From: JAPPLG01 sp965199935
Lineage (GTDB): Bacteria; Bdellovibrionota; Bdellovibrionia; Bdellovibrionales; UBA1609
Reading direction: 5' to 3'
Length of the DNA: 64,000 nucleotides
Assembly: GCA_965199935.1 (NCBI GenBank)
Contig: CBDATD010000002.1
Coordinates: forward strand, 124,001-188,000
Position 1 is the stretch's first letter, and each line of letters starts with the position of its first letter. The translations under genes and the position numbers were made by a program. The notes below the pieces were generated by a model that saw nothing but the letters and a program-made list of their open reading frames with translations, did no database searches and had not been told where the DNA came from. Shown here piece by piece: positions 1 through 9,431 of the stretch.

Positions 1-2
1 CT

Positions 3-827
3 AAGAAATGGGATTTATCCATTAGGTATTACCGTCAAATTCCCAGAGACACCTCATTTTGGCATGATATGCTGTTTGAAAGCAGCTGGGCTTTGTTGAG
101 AAGCGGTAAATTTCGTTCAGCTTTGAATGGCTTTCAAACTCTTCATTCCAATTATTACGATGATGTTTATCAGCCGGGCTCCCTCTTATTAAGGTCCATT
201 ATCTATATGTATATTTGCAAGTATGAGGAAATGGAAAAAATGCTGACTTTGTTTAAACGTGTTTATCTGCCTGTACATGGAAAGGTTCGCGGCATACTGT
301 CTTCTTCTTCATCCCGTTATTATTCCAGGCTTCTGAGGTCTTTGGAAAGCGGCCGGGAATCTTTCCCTATGGTGATTGCTCAAAGGATTTACAGAGAGAG
401 TGACTTTCATTGGCTCCATCGGCGCATTGAGCATTTAAAATCAGAAAAAAAGGCCATCAGGAGTCTTCCCTATTCATGGAGGGCTGACAAAGTGGGTCAG
501 TATGCTTTAAGACTGGCCGACGAAGACTTGCGTAAATCTCGAAAAAAAATCAATCAGGTGATTCGCAGGCATCTGGTGTTTTTTCAAAAAGAGCTTCAAA
601 GTTTTGTGAATCAAGAAAAATATTTAAGATATGAGAGCTTGAGGGGAAAAAGAGAGATGCTGAAAAAGAAAATTACGTCAAAACATCTTGGGAATGTGCA
701 AATTATTGAAGGGACGAGCAGAGATTTTTTTGTTCAAAATGGATTTGAATTTTATCCTTTTCAGGGGGAGTATTGGTTAGATGAATTGGGAAACTATCAC
801 TATGTGGGCGCCCAAAGCTGTCGTTAA
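3..827 (+). CDS. TPR-type protein of gliding cluster, 3' part only
   Basis: The reading frame is already open at the first base, so the N-terminus lies outside the window; the first internal ATG is at 69. The visible part begins with a helix-pair pattern (YYRQIPRDTSFWHDMLFESS) that looks like a TPR or TPR-like unit of tol-pal/gliding proteins. It continues into a basic, helical C-terminus. Its end overlaps the next TPR gene by 47 bases, so the two are probably translationally coupled. From context it should be an envelope protein of the Glt-type gliding complex, but no specific subunit can be assigned from this fragment. Confidence 0.75.
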   Translation, partial: KKWDLSIRYYRQIPRDTSFWHDMLFESSWALLRSGKFRSALNGFQTLHSNYYDDVYQPGSLLLRSIIYMYICKYEEMEKMLTLFKRVYLPVHGKVRGILSSSSSRYYSRLLRSLESGRESFPMVIAQRIYRESDFHWLHRRIEHLKSEKKAIRSLPYSWRADKVGQYALRLADEDLRKSRKKINQVIRRHLVFFQKELQSFVNQEKYLRYESLRGKREMLKKKITSKHLGNVQIIEGTSRDFFVQNGFEFYPFQGEYWLDELGNYHYVGAQSCR

Positions 828-3800
828 ATTATCTCTCCTCGCTTGTTTGGGGGGGGTCTGCTGTTCTCTTGTTTCTGCGGAAGAGCTATCGAGAGAGCCG
901 GCGGCGCGCAGCCGCTTAAAACGAAACCGCACTGCTGTTCCAAAAGCGCGTCAAACTTTTAAAAAACTCAAAAAGAAAGCGATACTCAAATACGTCAAGC
1001 CCCCATCCAGCAATCGTTTGTACTTTGACGAAGGAACGGATGAGGCTGAGCTGGAAAAAGTCACCCAGATGGAAATCAAACAGCTTTATGAGCTTTTTAA
1101 AACCAGCAAAAGACCGGATATTCAACTGCGTTTGGCTTCTCTTTATGTGGAGCAGTCCCGCCTGATTGAAAGCCGCATCTATGAGAAATACACCCTCAAC
1201 ATGGAGGAGTACAAAAGAGGTCTGCGGGGGAGCCTTCCTTCCCTGGACTTGTCTTTAGTGCGTGAGTATTCTCAGAAGGCTATCAATTTATTCAGAATTT
1301 ATTTACAAAAATATCCGAAAAGCAAAAGAGTTTCAGAAGTTTATTTTCAGCTTGGTTATAGTTATTTTCAAATCAATAAAAGTCATATAGGGAAAACTTA
1401 TTATGAAAAACTCATCCGCAGACATCCTAAGAGCCCCTATTTAGAAGACGCTCACTTTCATCTGGGAGAGTATTATTTTGATCAGACAAAATGGAAATCC
1501 GCTAGAATCCACTATGACCGCGCCGCTCGTTTTCAATCTAAGTTCTATTCTTTTTCTCTTTATAAAATTGCATGGTGTTTATTCAACGAGGGCAAAGTGA
1601 ATTTAGCTATGCAGTTTATGACTCGGGTGATTCGAACGGCCCAAAACCTTCGCCGAGTCAAAGGAGCTTCCGGCTTAGGATTTTCTTCGGAAGCGTTAAA
1701 CGATCTGTCTAGTTTTTATATTTACTCCAAAAAGAAAGCCAGTGAAGCGTATTCTTATTTTGACTCTTTAATAGAAAGCGAGCAGGAGGTTTTGTCTGTT
1801 TTAAGAAGAGTGGGCTTTGCTTACAAAGATGCCGGTGAGAACAGCAATATGAGATATATTTTTAATTTGCTTATCGAGTTGGACCCCTACAACGCTCAAG
1901 CTTTCGATTACAAGTACCAAATTGTGCAGGCTTATTCCTACACGGGGAATCGACAGGTTTTCGACAAAGAATTTCGTTTATGGATACAGAGCTACGGGCC
2001 GGATAGTGTTTGGGCGAAAAGAAACAGATCCCGTGCAGAACTGATTAAAAAATCGGAAAATCTTATGGAAGTGACTTTGAGAAATTACGCATTTCGAATG
2101 CATCATGCCTTTTTAAAAACGAGGAAAAACAGAGATAGAAGACAGGCTGTTTTAGGGTATCAGCTGTATCTCCGCGCTTTCCCAAAGTCTAAATTTGATC
2201 CGGATATTCGATTTCATTACGGAGAAATTTTGTTTGACTCCAATAAATTGGAACAGGCGGCCGAACAGTACCATGTTGTGGTTCAAAATTACCCCAAAAG
2301 CAAAAATCATAAAGCGGCGGCGTTGAACCGTGTTCTTGCTTTAGAAAAAACACTGCCCACTGAGAAAGCTGTTCAAGAAATGCAAAAACAAAATGAAAAA
2401 GGGAAAAAGATAGCTCTTCCTAAAAATGTCGCCGGTTTTAACACAGCTGTCAAACAGTACGCTCAATTTTATCCTAAAGAGAAAAATATTTCTAATATGC
2501 TTTATACAACAGCTAAACTTCATTCGGAGTACCGCCACTATGAAACGGCGGTTCAGTATTGGAAGCGCATTGTGGATAAGCAGGCTTCTCCAAAAAATCC
2601 TTACTTTTCCAGATCCATTCACTCTATTTTGGATACTTACAATTTGTTGAAAGATTTTGAGTCGTTGAAAAAGACAGCAAGGTCTTTTTTGCAGAGGTCT
2701 CAGATTGCCGCTCTGCCTGTCGGGAAGGAAATTCTTAAAATTTTAAGGCAGGCCCTGTTTAAAGAGGCACAGGATTTGGCAAAGTCCGGCAGGCTTGCGG
2801 AAAGCGCAAAAATGTATGAACAGTTTTTTAGAAAAAATCAAGGCTCCCCTCTGGCTGTATCCGCTCTGTATAATTCAGCTTTGAATTATAATAAAGTGAA
2901 AAACTTTTCTAAATCCAATAGGCTTTATCAAACCTTAATGGGGTCTTCTCACTTGTCTAAGTATCCTAAAATTCAAAAGCAGGTCATGCAGGATATTGCA
3001 GATATTTATCAGAAAAGCGGTCAATATTTAAAAGCGGCCAACGCCTTTAAGGCTTATGCCCAAAAATATCCAAAAAATGTATCTGCGTATTGGTACAATG
3101 CCGCCATTATTTTTGACGGCCTCAATTTCTACCAGGAGGCTGTGAATGCCTATGTGAAATATTACAATCAAAGCAAAGGCAGGGAGCGTAATCAGATTTA
3201 TTTTCTCATGGCTCGCATGTCTGAGAGAAGAAAGCAAAAAAAGTCGGCCGTTAAACACTACAACCGCTATCTACAGTCGCCGGATCAAAATAAATTAAGC
3301 CAGGTCCTTTCTGCTTTTAGGCTGGCTGAACTCCATCAAAGTCTCGGACGCCCTGCAGAGGCTGTGAAATGGAGGAAAACCACCCTCCGCCTTTATCAAA
3401 AGTTACAGACGGGCATAGCTTTTGCGGCTCAATCCCAATTTTGGATGGCGGAGCAGGTTTATAAAAAATTTATTGGAATTCGCATCCCTTCAAATCCTCA
3501 ACAGCAGGCTCAAGCAGTTCAAAGAAAGTTAAAATTGCTGGAGCAGTTGAAAGATGAAGTAAAGAAAGTGATCCGATTCAACTACGGCCCTGAGGTGGTT
3601 TCCTCTCTCAATTTAATGGGTCTGGCCAATCACCATTTAGGCCAGGCGATACTAAAGTCGGCTCTTCCAAAAGGTCTGGGGCGGGAAGACCGCAAAAAAT
3701 ATAGGGAAGGCTTAGCTCAAACAGCAAAGCCGTTCAAGGACAGCGCTCGAGAATATTTTAGACAGGCTGTTGAAAAATCTGAAAACGTTAAGGGCTATGT

Positions 3801-3906
3801 CCCATCACTCAAAACAGCTCAAAAGCTGTATCAACAGTTTGACAACCCTAAGATGAGTTTCGGCGAACGTTTTTATTCTTTGTATTTTTCTGGAGCGGGC
3901 CGGTGA
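781..3906 (+). CDS. Large exported TPR protein, GltD/AgnA-like
   Basis: A 1041-residue protein with an N-terminal signal-like hydrophobic stretch (LSLLACLGGVCCSLVSA) and many tetratricopeptide-type repeats, for example around residues 175-260 (YFQLGYSYFQINKSHIGKTY) and again near 480-520 and 690-850. TPR proteins of this size and export signal are periplasmic scaffolds in myxobacterial gliding (GltD/AgnA). Here the gene is followed by a smaller TPR gene, a small exported protein and an FHA protein, matching the gltD-E-F-G order. Start choice is open: ATG 781 has GGGGAG 11 bases upstream, and ATG 802 would start directly before the signal peptide. The GltD assignment is inference from order and architecture. 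Confidence 0.85.
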   Translation: MNWETITMWAPKAVVKLSLLACLGGVCCSLVSAEELSREPAARSRLKRNRTAVPKARQTFKKLKKKAILKYVKPPSSNRLYFDEGTDEAELEKVTQMEIKQLYELFKTSKRPDIQLRLASLYVEQSRLIESRIYEKYTLNMEEYKRGLRGSLPSLDLSLVREYSQKAINLFRIYLQKYPKSKRVSEVYFQLGYSYFQINKSHIGKTYYEKLIRRHPKSPYLEDAHFHLGEYYFDQTKWKSARIHYDRAARFQSKFYSFSLYKIAWCLFNEGKVNLAMQFMTRVIRTAQNLRRVKGASGLGFSSEALNDLSSFYIYSKKKASEAYSYFDSLIESEQEVLSVLRRVGFAYKDAGENSNMRYIFNLLIELDPYNAQAFDYKYQIVQAYSYTGNRQVFDKEFRLWIQSYGPDSVWAKRNRSRAELIKKSENLMEVTLRNYAFRMHHAFLKTRKNRDRRQAVLGYQLYLRAFPKSKFDPDIRFHYGEILFDSNKLEQAAEQYHVVVQNYPKSKNHKAAALNRVLALEKTLPTEKAVQEMQKQNEKGKKIALPKNVAGFNTAVKQYAQFYPKEKNISNMLYTTAKLHSEYRHYETAVQYWKRIVDKQASPKNPYFSRSIHSILDTYNLLKDFESLKKTARSFLQRSQIAALPVGKEILKILRQALFKEAQDLAKSGRLAESAKMYEQFFRKNQGSPLAVSALYNSALNYNKVKNFSKSNRLYQTLMGSSHLSKYPKIQKQVMQDIADIYQKSGQYLKAANAFKAYAQKYPKNVSAYWYNAAIIFDGLNFYQEAVNAYVKYYNQSKGRERNQIYFLMARMSERRKQKKSAVKHYNRYLQSPDQNKLSQVLSAFRLAELHQSLGRPAEAVKWRKTTLRLYQKLQTGIAFAAQSQFWMAEQVYKKFIGIRIPSNPQQQAQAVQRKLKLLEQLKDEVKKVIRFNYGPEVVSSLNLMGLANHHLGQAILKSALPKGLGREDRKKYREGLAQTAKPFKDSAREYFRQAVEKSENVKGYVPSLKTAQKLYQQFDNPKMSFGERFYSLYFSGAGR

Positions 3907-4652
3907 ATAAAATTTTCATTGCTTTGCTCATGTTGAATGGAGCCTTTTCGGGAGCTGAGGAGCTGTCTCTATCTCAAAAAATATCTAAAATGAATTTAGC
4001 CTTTAAAACGAAGTCCCGCAATGGATTTGCCAGGTGGGCTTTTCAAGTTTTGGCGGAAGATGAAAAAAATTTTAACGCGTTAAATAAATTAGGTGTTTAT
4101 CATTTAGACAGAGGGCAGTTTGTTTTAGCCAGAATTATTTTTGAACGAGCTTTGAAAGAACATCCTAAAAAACCGGAACTGCACCACAATATGGGAATGA
4201 CTGCGTTAAAGGAAGGCCAAAAGCAAACAGCGGTTTTGGCTTTCGAAAAGGGTCTTAGCTACAACAGAAACTACCTGCCTTCTTTAGTGAGTCTTTCTTC
4301 TCTTTATTTAGAAACCCGTGATGAAAAAGCTCTGCCTCTTTTAGAGCGGGCTTACGCCCAGGCAGGGGAGTCTAAAAGTTGGTTTAAAATAGCCAATAAT
4401 TACGCTGTGAGTCTGGCATGGGCTAAAGATTTTAAACAGGCCTCCAGCGTTTACAAGAGGATGCTGCGTAAAAATAAAGCGACAAGTTTGTCTCTTATCA
4501 ATTATGCTATAATTTTGATAGAGCAGTTTGAGGATGCTGAAACGGCTCAAGAGGTGCTGGAGCAGGCGGACTTTTTGGCTCGAAATAAAAGAGATCAAAA
4601 CCAAATTAAGGCTTTGAGAAGGCAAATGAACCAAAAGAAAAGGAGAAAATAA
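3903..4652 (+). CDS. Exported TPR protein, GltE/AglT-like
   Basis: A 249-residue protein starting at a GTG whose last two bases lie in the stop of the preceding TPR gene (GTGA overlap), so it is coupled to it. It has a short signal-like N-terminus (FIALLMLNGAFSGAEE) and about four TPR units between residues 45 and 230 (for example ALNKLGVYHLDRGQFVLARI). Size, export and position match GltE/AglT of the gliding complex. Only two bases separate it from the next gene. TPR families are promiscuous, so the exact subunit name is inferred from order. Confidence 0.85.
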   Translation: MNKIFIALLMLNGAFSGAEELSLSQKISKMNLAFKTKSRNGFARWAFQVLAEDEKNFNALNKLGVYHLDRGQFVLARIIFERALKEHPKKPELHHNMGMTALKEGQKQTAVLAFEKGLSYNRNYLPSLVSLSSLYLETRDEKALPLLERAYAQAGESKSWFKIANNYAVSLAWAKDFKQASSVYKRMLRKNKATSLSLINYAIILIEQFEDAETAQEVLEQADFLARNKRDQNQIKALRRQMNQKKRRK

Positions 4653-4654
4653 AA

Positions 4655-4897
4655 ATGAAATTCAAGAAGCGCTTGTTTTTATTGGCTTTGTTATTTTGTG
4701 TTGACTTATCCTCTGCCCAGAAGAAAAAAGGGCGTGTTTACACCGTGGACTTTGAGGATGAATTTATTGAAGGGCATGTTAAGAATCCAACCATTTTCCA
4801 CCTTTTTAATAAACAACAGCTGGAATATGACAAGCTTGTTGATCTTAAAAAGGATTTTCTGCCGGAGATGAGAAGAACCGCAGGGGAAATTGAATAA
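4655..4897 (+). CDS. Small exported protein, GltF-position
   Basis: An 80-residue protein with a clear signal peptide (KKRLFLLALLFCVDLSSAQ) and a mature part rich in charged and aromatic residues (RVYTVDFEDEFIEGHV). It sits two bases after the small TPR gene and nine bases before the FHA gene, with AGGAGA upstream of its ATG. A small protein occupies this position (GltF) between GltE and GltG in the myxobacterial order. I do not recognise a domain; function is inferred only from its place in the operon. Confidence 0.8.
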   Translation: MKFKKRLFLLALLFCVDLSSAQKKKGRVYTVDFEDEFIEGHVKNPTIFHLFNKQQLEYDKLVDLKKDFLPEMRRTAGEIE

Positions 4898-4906
4898 GGT
4901 GAGTCA

Positions 4907-7072
4907 GTGAACCCGTCTATTTTTTTTAAAATTTATAAAGACAAAAAGCTGAAAGGCGTTAAGCAGGTGAGACAGGATCAAGTCTCCATTGGACAGAGTC
5001 CAGAGGTGGAGATTTGTTTGGATGGAGACAATGTTCTTCCTTGGCATGCTCTAGTAGAAAAAATGGGAGACGAATATACCATTTCTGACTTAGGCAGTTC
5101 TACAGGGACCTTTGTGAATGAGAGAAAAATTGTTGAAAGTCCTTTGAAGACAGGGGACCGCATTCAGATTGGAGACTTTTTGATTGAGTTTTTTATTGGT
5201 GTTCCCTATGTGAAATCCACTCAAAAAAGAACGTTAAAAGAGCCGGCTCCTCCGATATCAGAGGAAGAGGAAAAAAGAACAGAACAGAAAGTGGAAGAGA
5301 AAATAGAAGAGGAAACAGAGACCCCCGCTCCAAAGCCGAAAAAGAAAATAAAAAAGAAAAAAGCTGTCTCTAAGAAAGAGAAAAGCGGTTTTTCTCCTAA
5401 GAAAACCCTTAAAAAAGAACAAGATTCAACACTCCTTCCTCAGCCCGCCCCGGAAGAGCCGCCGTCTTCTGACTCCGTTTCAGAGCCTCCTGAAGAATCT
5501 CTATCCCCCCCGCCGGAAGATTTAATGAGAAAGTCGTTTCGCTCCAATCCTTGGAAGAAGTTGTTGTCTTTGAAGCCGTCCAAAAAAACATTTGCTCCTC
5601 CCAGTGAAATAAAAGACTTGGACCGCGCTATCCCTCCCGGTCAAGGGGGTGTTGTAGAAGTTTTAGCGGCTTGGGAGGAAAGGATTATCGCTGTTTATCA
5701 TTCTAAGAAAAATGAAATGGTGACTCTTGGAAACCATCCGGAGGCTGTGATTCGAATTCCAAATTTATTTAGCAAACAGCCTTACGCTCTTGTGCATGCG
5801 GGGCAGATTGCTCAAGTTCATATTGAAAGCGGAATGAAGGGAAAAATTATCCGTGACAATAAGCAGGTGAGTTTTGAAGATGCTCTCAAAAAAGGCGTGA
5901 TGACTCGTTCAGCTGCTGGATCCTGCAAACTGTCTCTAGGGCAAAAGGAGGTTTTAAGGGTCGATCTGCATCCTTCTTTGAGAGTGTACATTCGATACAC
6001 TTCTTTGACTGCTAAAGCTCCGAAGGCTTTGCTTTTTGATTTCAATGAAGCAGAGTTGGCAGGGATAGGTCTCGCGCTTTGTTTTATGCTGGCTCTCTTT
6101 TTCTTTGTTGGAATCTATTACCCTCGATTTTTGTTGGAGGAAGAGAAGCTGGATGAAAAAGTGATACGCATGGCGACTATTCAGTTTAAGCCCCCTCGGC
6201 CCAAACTGATTCGCATGTCTGAGAAAAAGAAAAAAAAATCACGGAAAGAAAATATTCCAGTGAGAGCTCCAAAGAAAAGTAAAAAACCTGTGCAAATTAA
6301 GAAAGCCGGAAAAAAACCCGGTAAAATTGGAGCTGTTGCCTCAAGAAAGAAACCGAAGAAAAAACCTAAAAAAGTTGTAACCTCTGCTCGTTCGGGGTCT
6401 TCTCCCATCAAATCAAAAAAAGGAGGTTCTGGCGCGAGAAGTCCAAAACCAGATCCCACTAAGGTTGGCTTATTGGGTGTCTTCGGTAAAGGAGGCATAC
6501 AAAAGCAATTGGACAAGGCTTACTCTGGTGCGGGTGAGTTAGGGGGCTTGGCGGATCAGGCCACAGGATCTTCAGGCACAAAAGAAACGTACTCTGGTGA
6601 AGGAATTGGGACAAAATTTAAAGATGCAGGCGTTGGAGGCAGAGGATCTAATTTGATTGGAATCTCCGGTGTTTCCACTCGGGGGCGCGGCGGCGGCACG
6701 AAAGGCTTTGGAAGAGGAGGAGGTCTTGGAAATCGGGGTTCTGTGAATTTATCTTTCGGCACTAATGAAGTGGACGTGGAAGGTTCTGTGGATAAAGACG
6801 CTATTTTAAGAGTGATTCGCAGCAATAAAGCTCAATTGGAGCGATGCCATAGTATGGTTCTGCAGAACAACCCCTCTATTCAAGGGCGTGTGAAAGTGAG
6901 GTGGTTGATTCAAGGGGACAGTGTTGTTTCTGCGAAAGTAGAAAGCAATGAGTCGGGGAGCAGGGCTTTAGCTCAATGTCTCTTAAGCCGGTTGAGAAAT
7001 TGGAGGTTTCCTGGGGCTGTTACAAAGGGGGATACAGGCAGTATTTCATTTCCTTTCGTATTCACACGATAA
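4907..7072 (+). CDS. FHA and AgmX/PglI-tail protein, GltG-like
   Basis: A 721-residue protein starting at GTG 4907 after AAGGTGAG. Order of parts: an FHA domain at about 20-100 (SIGQSPEVEICLDGDN, SDLGSSTGTFVNERKI); a Pro/Glu/Lys-rich linker to about 230; a second globular part (250-370); one membrane helix at about 385-405; a Lys/Pro-rich then Gly-rich periplasmic linker (430-625); and a C-terminal AgmX/PglI-type tail (NKAQLERCHSMVLQNNPSIQ ... LRNWRFP). FHA domains bind phosphothreonine in the cytoplasm, while the tail resembles TonB-like outer-envelope contacts. This is the architecture of GltG, which links the inner-membrane motor to the periplasm. The motor genes follow directly. Confidence 0.9.
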   Translation: MNPSIFFKIYKDKKLKGVKQVRQDQVSIGQSPEVEICLDGDNVLPWHALVEKMGDEYTISDLGSSTGTFVNERKIVESPLKTGDRIQIGDFLIEFFIGVPYVKSTQKRTLKEPAPPISEEEEKRTEQKVEEKIEEETETPAPKPKKKIKKKKAVSKKEKSGFSPKKTLKKEQDSTLLPQPAPEEPPSSDSVSEPPEESLSPPPEDLMRKSFRSNPWKKLLSLKPSKKTFAPPSEIKDLDRAIPPGQGGVVEVLAAWEERIIAVYHSKKNEMVTLGNHPEAVIRIPNLFSKQPYALVHAGQIAQVHIESGMKGKIIRDNKQVSFEDALKKGVMTRSAAGSCKLSLGQKEVLRVDLHPSLRVYIRYTSLTAKAPKALLFDFNEAELAGIGLALCFMLALFFFVGIYYPRFLLEEEKLDEKVIRMATIQFKPPRPKLIRMSEKKKKKSRKENIPVRAPKKSKKPVQIKKAGKKPGKIGAVASRKKPKKKPKKVVTSARSGSSPIKSKKGGSGARSPKPDPTKVGLLGVFGKGGIQKQLDKAYSGAGELGGLADQATGSSGTKETYSGEGIGTKFKDAGVGGRGSNLIGISGVSTRGRGGGTKGFGRGGGLGNRGSVNLSFGTNEVDVEGSVDKDAILRVIRSNKAQLERCHSMVLQNNPSIQGRVKVRWLIQGDSVVSAKVESNESGSRALAQCLLSRLRNWRFPGAVTKGDTGSISFPFVFTR

Positions 7073-7255
7073 AAGTGAGAAGAGAGGTTCGGATTCTTGA
7101 TAGATAAAGGTAATGTGTCATTTCCTTTTGTACTCGCAAGGAGTTAAAGCGGATATATTTTATACAGTTCAAAGTTTTGGAAATATAGAAAAAGTATTGG
7201 TCATAGGGGTCAAACTTTGTTGAAATGAAGAGAGAGTAAATCCAGGGGGTGAAGA

Positions 7256-7942
7256 GTGGACAGCACAACGGAGCTTATTAATAAGTGTGCGGAATATAAT
7301 AACTTTATTGCCAAAGCCTTTTGCGAAGGGGGAACCGCGATGTATTTTATCGCCGCAGTGGCTTTCCTAGTTGTGGCGCTCATTTTGGAAAGAACTTTTA
7401 CTTTGCAAAAATTATCTGTGGATAAAAACTCTGTCAGCGGCTCCATTTTTGGGATGATCCTGCAGGGGCAAATTCAACAAGCCATCGCTTTTTGCGACGC
7501 CACTCCGGCGCCTCTTACAAATACGATGAAAGCCGGTCTTGTGCAGGTTATGAATCGCAGGCCGGATGAAGAAGTGCAAGTGGCTATGGATGCTTCAGTG
7601 TTGAGGGAAACCCCTCGTTTGGAGGGATGGACCTCTTTTCTGGCTGTCTTCGGAAATGTCAGTGTTTTGGTGGGGCTGCTCGGAACAATCATTGGTTTGA
7701 TTAAAGCTTTTGGCGGTGTGGCGGAAGCGGATGCGGCGACAAAAGCGGCCCATTTGTCTAAAGGAATTTCAGAAGCTTTGAACTGCACAGCCTTTGGACT
7801 TTTAGTGGCTATTATTGCCATTACAGCTTATGGATTTTTTCAAATTCGGATCGGACGCACAAACAATGATATGTTGGAGAGTACAATGAATCTGATGAAT
7901 CATGTGGTGTCCAATCGAGATAAAGCGTTGAAGAAATCTTAA
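7256..7942 (+). CDS. MotA/TolQ/ExbB-family proton channel, AglR-like
   Basis: A 228-residue TolQ/ExbB-type protein starting at GTG 7256 behind GGGGGTGAAGA. There are three membrane segments at about residues 25-45, 122-145 and 165-190. The family signature around NVSVLVGLLGTIIGLIKAF is present, with the later conserved helix ALNCTAFGLLVAIIAITAYG. It forms the pentameric channel of a proton-driven motor and is followed by two ExbD/TolR genes, the same set as AglR-AglQ-AglS of Myxococcus. With the FHA/TPR genes upstream it most likely powers gliding rather than Tol-Pal or TonB import. The 183-base gap before it may hold a promoter. Confidence 0.92.
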   Translation: MDSTTELINKCAEYNNFIAKAFCEGGTAMYFIAAVAFLVVALILERTFTLQKLSVDKNSVSGSIFGMILQGQIQQAIAFCDATPAPLTNTMKAGLVQVMNRRPDEEVQVAMDASVLRETPRLEGWTSFLAVFGNVSVLVGLLGTIIGLIKAFGGVAEADAATKAAHLSKGISEALNCTAFGLLVAIIAITAYGFFQIRIGRTNNDMLESTMNLMNHVVSNRDKALKKS

Positions 7943-7951
7943 GGTTGGTTT

Positions 7952-8428
7952 ATGGCTCATGTATCTGACGGCAACTCTGAATCTCCGGTCGTTGAACTGA
8001 ATTTAGTTCCTTTCATTGACTTGATGAGTGTTTGCATCATCTTTTTGCTCATTACAGCGGTATGGATCCAAATTTCAATGATTCAATTAGGCACCAGTGT
8101 TTACGCAAAGAAAGTAGATGAGAACGACCCCCCTCCCGCTCAAACCCCCCATGCAGAAGTACCCTTTCGAATTGATGTGGTCTCTAAGGGATATAAAATG
8201 ATTTTAGGTTCACAGGTGATTCTGGTGCCTCTCGCTAAGAGAGGCCGGTACGACCACGAAGGACTGACAAAACAATTGCAGGCCGTAAAAAAAGTCTATC
8301 CGGATAAAATGGACGTGGTGGTAACTTCTGAAGACAAGCTTTTGTACAAACATTTGATTATGGCGATGGACTTGCTTTTACAGGCCGGCTTTCCCCAAGT
8401 TTCCATAGCGCCTGGGGAGGTGATCTAA
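7952..8428 (+). CDS. ExbD/TolR-family motor protein (first copy)
   Basis: A 158-residue ExbD/TolR protein. The single N-terminal membrane helix carries the proton-binding aspartate typical of the family (NLVPFIDLMSVCIIFLLITA, Asp23). The remainder is the periplasmic domain, ending in an ExbD-like fold (KHLIMAMDLLLQAGFPQVSI). It begins nine bases after the TolQ-type gene and its stop overlaps the next start (TAATG). It likely plugs the channel pentamer together with the second ExbD copy. It corresponds to AglQ or AglS; which of the two cannot be told here. Confidence 0.9.
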   Translation: MAHVSDGNSESPVVELNLVPFIDLMSVCIIFLLITAVWIQISMIQLGTSVYAKKVDENDPPPAQTPHAEVPFRIDVVSKGYKMILGSQVILVPLAKRGRYDHEGLTKQLQAVKKVYPDKMDVVVTSEDKLLYKHLIMAMDLLLQAGFPQVSIAPGEVI

Positions 8429-8979
8429 TGCCTATCCATGTTCCTGGTGTTAGAAACAAAAAGAATAGAATTTCTGCCGGCAAAAGGAATGTTGTGGCAG
8501 TGCTTCAGCTGACGGCTATGGTGGATATGTTTACTGTGTTAGTGGTGTTTTTGCTTCAAAACTATGCTTCTACAAATCAGATTCTGCCCATTTCGGATCG
8601 GGTGGCGTTGCCAAAAGCGACAAGCACGGCTCAGCTGGTTCCTTCTTTGGTGGTGACTCTCTCCAAAGAGTCATTGAGTTTTAACGGCAGAGACTTGGTT
8701 TCTTTTAATGAAATCAGGGCGAATGAGGAGTGGATGATTGAACCTCTCAAAGAAGAAGTGGCTGAGTCAGTGGCTCAGTTAAAAGAGGAAAAGAAAAAAG
8801 ATTTTGTTGTGACTCGAAAAGAGGGCGGGGTTAAAATTTTCCCGTATGAAAAAATGACTTTGCAGGCGGATGAAAGTATCGATATGCTGTCTATAAAAAA
8901 GGTGATGTTTACATTGACCGAAGCTGGGATTAAAGAAATTAATTTTGCCGTCATTCAGATCAAAAAGTACCCCTCTTGA
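8428..8979 (+). CDS. ExbD/TolR-family motor protein (second copy)
   Basis: A 183-residue ExbD/TolR protein with a longer basic N-terminus and a membrane helix holding the conserved aspartate (LQLTAMVDMFTVLVVFLLQN, Asp33). It is translationally coupled to the first copy (TAATG). Two unlike TolR subunits beside one TolQ are typical of the Agl gliding motor. Its stop codon at 8977-8979 is followed within a few bases by a palindromic repeat array, so the motor operon probably ends here. Confidence 0.88.
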   Translation: MPIHVPGVRNKKNRISAGKRNVVAVLQLTAMVDMFTVLVVFLLQNYASTNQILPISDRVALPKATSTAQLVPSLVVTLSKESLSFNGRDLVSFNEIRANEEWMIEPLKEEVAESVAQLKEEKKKDFVVTRKEGGVKIFPYEKMTLQADESIDMLSIKKVMFTLTEAGIKEINFAVIQIKKYPS

Positions 8980-8983
8980 TTTT

Positions 8984-9356
8984 TTCAAAGCCGAACTCGT
9001 TTACAGCTCTGTCCCCCCAGCCTTTCTATGGAGGCAGGAGTCGGTCATTGGAAAGGCTGTGTGAACAAAACTGTAAAACTCAGACATGCGTTTTGCCGCA
9101 GAGCAAACTTTGTCTGCTCTGTTTCAAAGCCGAACTCGTTTACAGCTCTGTCCCCCCAGCCTTTCTACGAAAACAGGAGTCGGTCATTGGAAAGGCTGTG
9201 TGAACAAAACTGTAAAACTCAGACATGCGTTTTGCCGCAGAGCAAACTTTGTCTGCTCTGTTTCAAAGCCGAACTCGTTTACAGCTCTGTCCCCCCAGCC
9301 TTTCTACGAAAACAGGAGTCGGTCATTGGAAAGGCTGTGTGAACAAAACTGTAAAC
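8984..9356 (+). repeat. Array of nested-palindrome repeat, 139-bp period
   Basis: Almost three tandem copies with a 139-base period (the landmark CCGAACTCGT starts at 8991, 9130 and 9269). Each core carries inverted repeats: outer GAAAGGCTG (9051-9059) with CAGCCTTTC (9157-9165) and a central CAGAGCA / TGCTCTG pair. The same family forms a second array at 15.2-15.8 kb. All short open frames inside are by-products of the repeat. It could be a non-autonomous palindromic element, or a structured RNA or terminator region. It lies between the gliding motor genes and rpoN. Confidence 0.85.
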
Positions 9357-9431
9357 TGTGGATACGCTGTCCCCTTTAGAATATAGAAAAAGGTTGATAT
9401 GTATCAAGCTCTATTATAATTCATACGAACT

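Noticed and set aside
6181..6825. Minus-strand open frames rich in Pro and Phe opposite the FHA-protein gene
   Set aside because: They mirror the Lys- and Gly-rich linker codons of the plus-strand gene.
8976..9379. Several overlapping open frames of 75-104 codons in the 9-kb array
   Set aside because: They are the same tandem DNA repeat read in different frames; no ribosome sites and no protein-like sequence.
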